Positions 1 to 5,150 of a stretch of 5,338 nucleotides of DNA are shown here, in pieces. The translations under genes and the position numbers were made by a program. The stretch's first letter is position 1. The number at the start of each line of letters is the position of its first letter. This DNA is from Actinomycetota bacterium (GTDB lineage Bacteria > Actinomycetota > Acidimicrobiia > Acidimicrobiales > JAMCPL01): contig JAMCPC010000099.1 of NCBI GenBank assembly GCA_023379725.1, forward strand, positions 1 through 5,338. The letters run 5' to 3'. Under the pieces are notes generated by a model. It ran no database searches and was not told the DNA's origin. It saw nothing but the letters and a program-made list of their open reading frames with translations.

Positions 1-124
1 GGTACATAGTTGATAAATCAGATCGTTCGGTCACAAATACTTACTATCGACGCAGGGCAGCAAAATAGGATAGAATATCGTACTGCGTGAGTAACCACCT
101 AAATTATATGACATCAATATGGCA
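1..124. other. Short non-coding stretch downstream of the flavoprotein gene
   Basis: This stretch lies beyond the stop codon of the minus-strand flavoprotein gene. I see no convincing rho-independent terminator, meaning no stable hairpin followed by a T-run on the minus strand. I also see no tRNA-like fold. A 21-codon plus-strand frame ending at the TAG at 66-68 and a 27-codon minus-strand frame are open, but neither shows a recognisable protein pattern. If a convergent plus-strand gene ended here, only a fragment would be visible and it could not be identified. Confidence 0.5.
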
Positions 125-1336
125 TCAGGACAGATCATAATTGAGATCGGTCAGACGGTCTACACCTATGGTACTACCTCCTGCTACCAAAGCTTCCAAA
201 GTATCACCCATATCCCATATATTCGCATTCATAGCAGCAACCACACGGTGATCCGACAACCAAAAAGCTATGAACTCCCCAGCGGCAGGATCTCCCCTGA
301 AAACGACCTGATCGTAAGAGGGAGCCCAGCCTCTGTATTCCATACCAAGGTCATACTGGTCAGAATAAAAGTACGGGATACGATCATATACTGTCTTCTT
401 GCCAAGCATGTTGGCAGCTGCAACCGGCCCTTGATGCAATGCTGCATACCAATGCTCCAAACGTATGTGTGTGGCATAGCGAGGATGGAATGCATTTGCC
501 ACATCTCCTGCCGCATATACATTGGGAGTGCTCGTCTGAAGATATTCATCTACTACGATGCCATTATCTACACGTATTCCGGCTGCCTGAGCAAGCTCGA
601 CACGGGGATAAGCCCCTACACCGACAACTGCTGAATCAGCATCTAGCACCGTACCGTCGCTTAGCTTTACCGCTTTCAGCGTATCAGTGCCAATAAACGA
701 CTCTACTGCTACTCCAAAGTGCAACTCTACTCCATGCTTGGCATGTAGGCTACGATATATTTCTCCCACTTCATGTCCCAGTACTCGCTCCAGGGGAAGC
801 GATGCCTGTTCTACCAATGCAACAGTTGCTCCGATTTGGCGCGCAGAAGCTGCGACCTCTGCACCTATCCAACCGGCACCTATAACCACCAGCCGTGTAG
901 ATGGGTTGATAGCACTGCGAAGAGCATCGGAATCTGCAAGATTTCGCAGATAATACACACCACCAAGATTAGAGCCTGGAACATTTACTTGGCGCGGCGC
1001 AACGCCAGTAGCAAGTAACAACTTATCGTATACAACTCTTTCTCCCGAAGAAAGCACGACTGCCGATCCAAGCAGGTCAATGCCCTCTACAACCGTAGAA
1101 GTACGCAGGTCTATATCATTATCTCTGTAGAAATCAGCCTTATGGACAGCAACGCCATCAAAGTCCTTCTCCGATCGAAGGTATTCTTTGGAAAGAGGTG
1201 GCCTATCGTACGGCCTACAGGGCTCATCTCCTATCATGACCAACTTTCCGTCATGACCTTCCGCCCGCAAAGTCTCGGCTGTTTTGGCACCTGCTAACCC
1301 GGCTCCAACGATTACAAATGTCTGTTCCCTGGACAT
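125..1336 (-). CDS. NAD(P)/FAD-dependent ferredoxin reductase-like oxidoreductase
   Basis: Predicted cytoplasmic flavoprotein of the putidaredoxin/rhodocoxin reductase family. Members pass electrons from NAD(P)H through FAD to a small [2Fe-2S] ferredoxin that feeds a P450 or a ring-hydroxylating dioxygenase. The 403 residues match the usual family length of about 400. Visible motifs in order are the FAD dinucleotide-binding GAGLAG (11-16), the family signature RPPLSK (45-50), the ATG motif (109-111), a second Rossmann motif GAGWIGAE (153-160) with Glu176 at the end of its second strand, and AAGD (275-278), whose Asp contacts FAD. Glu176 favours NADH over NADPH. Residues from about 322 onward resemble the C-terminal reductase domain. 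I chose the ATG at 1336 because AAAGGAG lies six bases upstream. An in-frame TTG at 1342 abuts that site and cannot use it. No ferredoxin or oxygenase gene is in the window, so the electron acceptor is unknown. The 170-base gap and the promoters before it argue that it is transcribed separately from egtBD. Confidence 0.9.
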   Translation of the reverse strand: MSREQTFVIVGAGLAGAKTAETLRAEGHDGKLVMIGDEPCRPYDRPPLSKEYLRSEKDFDGVAVHKADFYRDNDIDLRTSTVVEGIDLLGSAVVLSSGERVVYDKLLLATGVAPRQVNVPGSNLGGVYYLRNLADSDALRSAINPSTRLVVIGAGWIGAEVAASARQIGATVALVEQASLPLERVLGHEVGEIYRSLHAKHGVELHFGVAVESFIGTDTLKAVKLSDGTVLDADSAVVGVGAYPRVELAQAAGIRVDNGIVVDEYLQTSTPNVYAAGDVANAFHPRYATHIRLEHWYAALHQGPVAAANMLGKKTVYDRIPYFYSDQYDLGMEYRGWAPSYDQVVFRGDPAAGEFIAFWLSDHRVVAAMNANIWDMGDTLEALVAGGSTIGVDRLTDLNYDLS

Positions 1337-1342
1337 AGGCAA

Positions 1343-1349
1343 CTCCTTT
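1343..1349 (-). promoter_or_regulatory. Strong ribosome binding site that decides the flavoprotein start
   Basis: On the minus strand this reads AAAGGAG, with six bases to the ATG at 1336. The position is ideal for that ATG and impossible for the upstream in-frame TTG at 1342. It therefore supports a 403-residue protein rather than 405. Confidence 0.75.
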
Positions 1350-1385
1350 TACCTTATTTGGTTGCAATATAATTACTTATTTTAT

Positions 1386-1414
1386 ACTATACGCGCTAGA
1401 AATAATCGTGTTCA
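1386..1414 (-). promoter_or_regulatory. Candidate proximal promoter of the flavoprotein gene
   Basis: On the minus strand TGAACA (1409-1414) is followed, after 17 bases, by TATAGT (1386-1391). These match the sigma-70-type consensus at 4/6 and 5/6. Transcription would start near 1380, giving a leader of roughly 40 bases that contains the strong ribosome binding site. The surrounding sequence is AT-rich. The call rests on sequence resemblance only. Confidence 0.4.
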
Positions 1415-1423
1415 TTCTGAGGT

Positions 1424-1451
1424 ATTATACCGATGCATCTGGATGTTTCGA
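1424..1451 (-). promoter_or_regulatory. Candidate distal promoter of the flavoprotein gene
   Basis: On the minus strand a perfect TATAAT (1424-1429) is preceded by TCGAAA (1446-1451, 4/6 to consensus) with a 16-base spacer. It would act in tandem with the proximal element about 38 bases downstream. The -35 box sits in the loop of the CTGGAT/ATCCAG inverted repeat at 1439-1460, so a protein bound there could block it. Which of the two promoters is real cannot be decided from the sequence. Confidence 0.45.
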
Positions 1452-1483
1452 CAGATCCAGGTGTCTGGTGTTGTTCGCTGGAT
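1439..1483. repeat. Cluster of CTGGAT/ATCCAG half-sites, possible operator
   Basis: Three copies of one hexamer occur in alternating orientation: CTGGAT at 1439-1444, ATCCAG at 1455-1460 and CTGGAT at 1478-1483. The middle copy is also part of the small palindrome CCAG-GTGT-CTGG (1457-1468). The first pair brackets the -35 box of the distal promoter candidate. This arrangement could be a binding site for a dimeric regulator of the flavoprotein gene. It has no T-run and does not look like a terminator for egtD. Confidence 0.3.
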
Positions 1484-1506
1484 TGCGCACGTAATCGACA
1501 AACAGC

Positions 1507-2538
1507 TTAGACAAGATCAGGCCTTAGATAGTGCATGCTAAACAGCTCATTGGCATCTGTCCACGATTGGTCTATGGACCAACCCGCCTGGTATGCCAAT
1601 GAATAAAACTCTTCAATTGAGTACTTATAAGAATACTCAGTAGTTATAGGCTCACCTGCACTAAAATACACATCGTAGTCAGCTATAGTCACTGTATGCT
1701 CTTTCTTGCTAACGAGGAACATGGCCACTCGCCCAGCATCCGGCTGATACTCAGCCTCGTGGCGGAAATACTCCAACGTGAAATTAGCCGAGCAATCACG
1801 ATTTATTCGAGTCAGCACATTGTAATTGAATTCAGCAGTTACTCCCGCCGCATCGTTGTAAGCCCGATGGATCAATTCAGGTGTCTTTTTAAGGTCAATA
1901 CCGACCAATAATGCATCGTGAGGCTTAAGCGACAGGGCCATATCATTCAGGAAATGAACGGCATCCAGGGGTTCGAAATTCCCAAGCGTGGACCCGAAAA
2001 AAACAAACAACTTTGGCATGTTCTCAAAGTTACCTGGCAAGACGAGCGGAGTAAGATAATCGGCAACCATGCCAATAAGGCGTTTCCTGGGGAACTGAAC
2101 AGCCAGTGAAGAAAGTGCACTATCCAGAGCTGAAGCCGATATATCTACTGCAACATAGGCTGTCTCCTCAGGAAGCATATTAAGCAGATGTATAGTCTTC
2201 TCCCCGCTACCGCTTCCAAGCTCTACGATTACCGTATCTGGGCTCACCAATGACTGCATATTATCGCCAATACTCGACAATATCGATAGTTCAGATCTTG
2301 TCAAATAGTATTCAGGCTGCCTCGTAATGGTATCAAATAGAGCGGAGCCTTTGGGATCGTACAACAACTTGGGTGGAAGATGTTTTGGCATCTTAGTAAG
2401 GCCTGTGACCACTTCATGGAGTATGTCTTCACGCCGTGGGTGACAGTCCACCATGGAATATCCTGTTGTGCCGTTTGCGCGACCTATGCCCGATACGGCG
2501 TTTGCGCCTACTGCACTACCTCTCCTCACCGGTATCAT
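1507..2538 (-). CDS. egtD: L-histidine N(alpha)-methyltransferase (ergothioneine biosynthesis)
   Basis: EgtD makes hercynine from histidine by three successive S-adenosylmethionine-dependent methylations, the first step to ergothioneine in the cytoplasm. Numbering is from the ATG at 2538. Visible family features are LPPKLLYD (54-61), PEYYLTR (75-81), the SAM-binding ELGSGSGEKT (106-115), VDIS (131-134), AD at 159-160, GSTLGN (182-187) and the TEYS segment at 300-303. The Glu and Ser of that last segment match the pair that contacts the histidine substrate in the Mycobacterium smegmatis enzyme. The gene follows egtB directly: the egtB TGA shares one base with this ATG. A GTG at 2541 is also possible. 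An ATG at 2454 has AGGA six bases upstream and gives 315 residues, closer to the roughly 320 of characterised EgtD. The first 29 residues here (Gly/Ala-rich, basic) resemble nothing in the family and may be untranslated. Confidence 0.95.
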   Translation of the reverse strand: MIPVRRGSAVGANAVSGIGRANGTTGYSMVDCHPRREDILHEVVTGLTKMPKHLPPKLLYDPKGSALFDTITRQPEYYLTRSELSILSSIGDNMQSLVSPDTVIVELGSGSGEKTIHLLNMLPEETAYVAVDISASALDSALSSLAVQFPRKRLIGMVADYLTPLVLPGNFENMPKLFVFFGSTLGNFEPLDAVHFLNDMALSLKPHDALLVGIDLKKTPELIHRAYNDAAGVTAEFNYNVLTRINRDCSANFTLEYFRHEAEYQPDAGRVAMFLVSKKEHTVTIADYDVYFSAGEPITTEYSYKYSIEEFYSLAYQAGWSIDQSWTDANELFSMHYLRPDLV

Positions 2539-4013
2539 CACGATTCATCTCTAGCAAGTCGAATACCGGAAAATGCCCATGTCGATTCGGGTTGAAAGAA
2601 ATTCCGGTAAGTTGGGCGAATGTGAGCTACTGGAGTAGCTACACAGCCGCCACGCAATACATACTGAGCGTTCATAAACTTCCCGTTATACTCTCCAAGG
2701 TATCCACCTGGAGGATGATAGCCGGGATATGCTATATATGGGCTACGTGTCCATTCCCATACACCACCGATAGCATGGAGAAGGGCTCCTGGAGGTCCGG
2801 TCACTGGACCGGCTCTATAGATGTTGCCTCTATGCTTATTGCTCTCATTATTGTCGACCCCATACTTGCTGCCTTCGCCGTTAGTATATGCATTGTTGTT
2901 ACCCTGGTCGGTACTGTACCTGCTATTGCCATCTATCTGCCTTTCGCTTTCATCACTACCCCTATGGTTGCCATATTCCAATAGGCCTCCCAGCGTAATC
3001 GGCAAGTTGACCGCTGCCCATTCCCATTCTGCTTCTGTAGGCAAGCGCAACCCTTTCCATCTAGCATAGGCATCTGCCTCATAAAAGCTAACATGTGATA
3101 CCGGCAGATCCAATTTCAAGGGAACCAAACCAAAAAGCGTGAATTCAAACCAGTTACCGTCTACCTGTCGCCAATAGCGCGGATGATGGCAACCATGCTC
3201 GTTTACCCATCGCCATCCATCGGACAACCAAAATAACGGAGCACTGTATCCGCCTGCATTCAAAAACTCCAAGAACTCGCCGTTGGTGACCGTACGATTG
3301 GCAATATAAGCAGAAGACAAGTATTCCCCATGGCAGGGCAATTCATTGTCGTAGGCGAATCCCACACCATCATATCCTATTTGTACTACCCCCTCAGGAA
3401 TAGAGAGCCACTCTATATCTGCAACTGGATTATAAGAACCTTCTGGTAATAAAGTATGGTACGATGGGTTCATTGGGTTGGCCGCGAAATTTGCAAGTAT
3501 GTCCATCATAAGAAGTTCCTGATGCTGCTGCTCATGCTGCAATCCCAATCCAATGAGAGAGACCACTTCAGCCCAGCCATCTGCAGGGATACTTCTAATC
3601 CATTCAAGCAATGCCTTATCTACCTGCTCCCTATAGAACATCACTTCAGCAACGGTCGGACGTGATAGAGTGCCACGATGTATACGAGTAAAGTAGTGAC
3701 CTACGGACTCGTAGTAGGAGTTAAACAGCATTTTGTAGAGAGGTTCTACTGCTTCATATCCCGATAGCAATGGCTCCAAGACAAGGGTCTCGAAAAACCA
3801 TGTGGTGTGTGCTAGATGCCATTTTGGCGGGCTAGCTTCAGGACAACTTTGGACCACGTAATCCTCTGTAGCCAACGGAGCAACCAGATCAATTGTAGCT
3901 TCTCGTATAACGTTGTATGCCTCTGCTACCTCCTCTGCCGTGACATCTTCAAGCACAATTGGAAATTTCAGCTTACCCAGCAAAGATGGCAAGCGACCGT
4001 TACCCAGTTCCAT
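2538..4013 (-). CDS. egtB: Ergothioneine biosynthesis sulfoxide synthase EgtB
   Basis: EgtB is a non-haem iron enzyme that uses O2 to join hercynine to the sulfur of cysteine or gamma-glutamylcysteine. The N-terminal DinB-like half (about 30-175) carries WHLAH (65-69) and the HX3HXE motif (160-166), so the iron ligands should be His69, His160 and His164. A double Tyr follows at 100-101. The C-terminal formylglycine-generating-enzyme-like half (about 200-491) includes LRLPTEAEWEWAA (322-334), VWEWT (418-422), LRGG (453-456) and YRNFF (469-473). At 491 residues it exceeds the usual 410-440, largely because of an Asn/Gly/Ser-rich insertion at about 348-397. The His/Tyr spacing matches the cysteine-using Chloracidobacterium enzyme as I recall it. 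Gly417 replaces the usual Asp or Asn before VWEW. Start choice is uncertain: GAGG abuts this ATG with no spacer, and an in-frame TTG lies at 4019. The gene is coupled to egtD downstream. Confidence 0.95.
   Translation of the reverse strand: MELGNGRLPSLLGKLKFPIVLEDVTAEEVAEAYNVIREATIDLVAPLATEDYVVQSCPEASPPKWHLAHTTWFFETLVLEPLLSGYEAVEPLYKMLFNSYYESVGHYFTRIHRGTLSRPTVAEVMFYREQVDKALLEWIRSIPADGWAEVVSLIGLGLQHEQQHQELLMMDILANFAANPMNPSYHTLLPEGSYNPVADIEWLSIPEGVVQIGYDGVGFAYDNELPCHGEYLSSAYIANRTVTNGEFLEFLNAGGYSAPLFWLSDGWRWVNEHGCHHPRYWRQVDGNWFEFTLFGLVPLKLDLPVSHVSFYEADAYARWKGLRLPTEAEWEWAAVNLPITLGGLLEYGNHRGSDESERQIDGNSRYSTDQGNNNAYTNGEGSKYGVDNNESNKHRGNIYRAGPVTGPPGALLHAIGGVWEWTRSPYIAYPGYHPPGGYLGEYNGKFMNAQYVLRGGCVATPVAHIRPTYRNFFQPESTWAFSGIRLARDES
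2823..2972 (-). other. Asn/Gly/Ser-rich insertion within EgtB
   Basis: EgtB residues 348-397 form a hydrophilic, low-complexity stretch with about ten Asn, eight Gly and six Ser, and almost no hydrophobic residues. It lies between the conserved LPTEAEWEW block and the VWEWT block. Ordinary EgtB proteins have roughly 20-25 residues between the equivalent points, against nearly 70 here. It is probably a disordered surface loop. The reading frame is intact and the conserved blocks resume afterwards, so it is not a frameshift. Confidence 0.7.
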
Positions 4014-4041
4014 CCTCAATATCTTAATCTCTGACAGATCG

Positions 4042-4095
4042 CTATACAGCGCGTCTCACATATCCTTTTACAGCTTTTGACGGAGCGCTCGCCAT
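4042..4095 (-). CDS. Possible 17-residue leader peptide upstream of egtB
   Basis: An ATG at 4095 opens a frame for MASAPSKAVKGYVRRAV, ending at TAG (4042-4044), 28 bases before the egtB ATG. AGGG sits six bases upstream of its start (4102-4105), a better ribosome binding site than egtB itself shows. The frame is open upstream to a stop near the tandem decamers, so it could also be the tail of a decayed gene. The peptide is basic (two Lys, two Arg) with no Cys, His or Met cluster, so it does not look like a classic amino-acid attenuation leader. The stop codon lies in a small hairpin (4040-4051). Translation could influence egtB expression, but a chance open frame of this length is quite possible. 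I do not recognise it. Confidence 0.25.
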   Translation of the reverse strand: MASAPSKAVKGYVRRAV

Positions 4096-4143
4096 AACAA
4101 ACCCTGCTTCCGTCGCCTTCCTACGGATTGTCTTACAATGCGA

Positions 4144-4163
4144 GGACTTTACTGGACTTTACT
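4144..4163. repeat. Perfect tandem decamer repeat upstream of egtB
   Basis: Two adjacent identical copies of GGACTTTACT (4144-4153 and 4154-4163), reading AGTAAAGTCC on the coding strand of egtB. The ten-base period places both copies on the same face of the helix. The repeat lies about 20-45 bases downstream of the candidate -10 box, where a bound regulator would block transcription. It could equally be a chance or slippage duplication. Confidence 0.6.
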
Positions 4164-4185
4164 GATATATGGCGCCCGACACACC

Positions 4186-4215
4186 ACTATAATAGCCAAC
4201 AGATGCCAAACTCAA
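4186..4215 (-). promoter_or_regulatory. Candidate egtBD promoter
   Basis: On the minus strand TTGAGT (4210-4215, 4/6 to consensus) precedes TATAGT (4186-4191, 5/6) with an 18-base spacer. It lies just after the LLM oxidoreductase stop codon. Predicted initiation near 4180 gives an unusually long leader of about 165 bases before the egtB ATG. It is the best sigma-70-type match I found in this gap. Confidence 0.4.
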
Positions 4216-4237
4216 TAACATAAGTTTACAATACCGT

Positions 4238-5101
4238 TCAGTCCATTTTGCTCATCACGAGATCGTGAAATGTACCGAAATGAACTTTCAGCGATTCCTC
4301 GTCTGATGCAAACACCGGTAGCAGTATCCTATGAACACCTGCATCACCAAACGCTTTAACACTATCCAGATCCAGCGCTCCACCTGCGGTCACCTCTATC
4401 TCTTCTGGATTACGTCCTGCTTCTGCAGCGGCCTCTCTCATTGTAACAATCAGTGGTTTTATCTCGTTCAATGTTATCTTTGCAGGAAAGAACCCATCAC
4501 CCTTGCTCCCTGCACGCACAGCCGCCTGCCTGCTGTGACCCCCAATGATTATTGGTATGCCACCATCCTGCGCAGGCTTAGGCCTGAAGATAGCCCGATC
4601 TATATGGACAAACTCACCATGAAAGGTGGTATCATCACCTGTCCATACTGCACGCATAACGTCTATATACTCATCCAGACGAGCACCTCGTTCGCTGAAT
4701 GGCACCCCAAGAGCCTCACACTCCTCCTTCAGCCAACCAGCTCCAACTCCCAGCATGAGCCTCCCTCCAGAAAGATTATCGAGAGTGGCTGCCTGCTTGG
4801 CAGTGATAAGTGGATTTCGCTGGGAGAGTACCAGTACACCCGTTGTTAGCCGTATGTGGCGTGTAACGGCAGCCAAGTACGACAACCAGACAAGCGGATC
4901 TGGCAACGATACAGTATCCCTCCACGGCATGTTGCCATCCGGAGAATATGGATATGGAGACCCATGACCAGCAGGAATGAATACGTGGTCGGCTGCCCAC
5001 AGCGAATCAAATCCTGTATCTTCTGCAAGTTTGGCCAGCGTAGTAGCTCTATCCGGATTGGCCAGCTTACCTGTGTTTGCAAACACTACTCCATATCGCA
5101 C
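4238..5101 (-). CDS. LLM-class flavin oxidoreductase, probably F420-dependent
   Basis: Member of the bacterial luciferase-like (LLM) superfamily, closest by pattern to the F420-dependent Rv2161c-type group. These cytoplasmic TIM-barrel enzymes transfer hydride between coenzyme F420 and an organic substrate. The substrate here is unknown. Of 287 residues, recognisable blocks are FDSLWAADHV (31-40), IRLTTGVLVLSQRNP (83-97), the strongly conserved DNLSGGRLMLGVGAGW (108-123), FHGEF (160-164), RPKPA (173-177), IIIGGHS (184-190) and GDGFFP (201-206). Start and end agree with full-length relatives. The start is GTG at 5101, because an in-frame TGA lies six bases upstream. GAGG upstream is about 12 bases away, so the ribosome binding site is weak. 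The gene lies 49 bases after a partial gene on the same strand with no clear promoter between them, and co-transcription is possible. A flavin-using relative cannot be excluded, since F420 specificity is inferred from family resemblance. Confidence 0.9.
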   Translation of the reverse strand: MRYGVVFANTGKLANPDRATTLAKLAEDTGFDSLWAADHVFIPAGHGSPYPYSPDGNMPWRDTVSLPDPLVWLSYLAAVTRHIRLTTGVLVLSQRNPLITAKQAATLDNLSGGRLMLGVGAGWLKEECEALGVPFSERGARLDEYIDVMRAVWTGDDTTFHGEFVHIDRAIFRPKPAQDGGIPIIIGGHSRQAAVRAGSKGDGFFPAKITLNEIKPLIVTMREAAAEAGRNPEEIEVTAGGALDLDSVKAFGDAGVHRILLPVFASDEESLKVHFGTFHDLVMSKMD

Positions 5102-5150
5102 ATCTCAACCATACCTCGCATTCCGTCGCAAGTCCAAAATGACCCATAGA

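Larger units (their letters stand above)
4014..4237. other. Intergenic region and presumed egtB leader
   Basis: This 224-base stretch separates the LLM oxidoreductase stop from the egtB start. It contains the promoter candidate, tandem decamers, small palindromes and short open frame listed separately. Small inverted repeats are GAGCGCTC (4083-4090) and ATTGT-CTT-ACAAT (4127-4139). CGCT-ATAC-AGCG (4040-4051) overlaps the stop of the short frame. None has a T-run typical of an intrinsic terminator, so how the upstream transcript ends is unclear. I see no match to a riboswitch I know. Confidence 0.5.

Noticed and set aside
3..68. A 21-codon open plus-strand frame at the window edge with a basic tail, possibly the end of a convergent gene.
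   Set aside because: It is too short and has no recognisable pattern. An open run of this length at an edge is expected by chance.
119..634. A 171-codon plus-strand frame.
   Set aside because: It overlaps the flavoprotein gene antisense, is rich in Ile, Cys, Tyr and Ser with no recognisable pattern, and has no ribosome binding site. It is a shadow of the real gene.
1457..1468. CCAG-GTGT-CTGG as an intrinsic terminator for egtD.
   Set aside because: The stem is only four base pairs and no T-run follows on the minus strand. It fits better as part of the half-site cluster.
2436..2984. A 182-codon plus-strand frame with a strongly hydrophobic stretch, resembling a small membrane protein.
   Set aside because: It lies antisense to egtB and egtD. 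The hydrophobic run is the complement of the Asn/Gly/Ser-rich insert of EgtB (Asn codons read as Ile or Val on the other strand). The minus-strand proteins have clear family motifs and this frame has none.
4331..4849. A 172-codon plus-strand frame within the LLM oxidoreductase gene.
   Set aside because: It is antisense to a gene with unambiguous LLM motifs. Its composition (many Cys, His, Thr and Ser) is typical of shadow frames.
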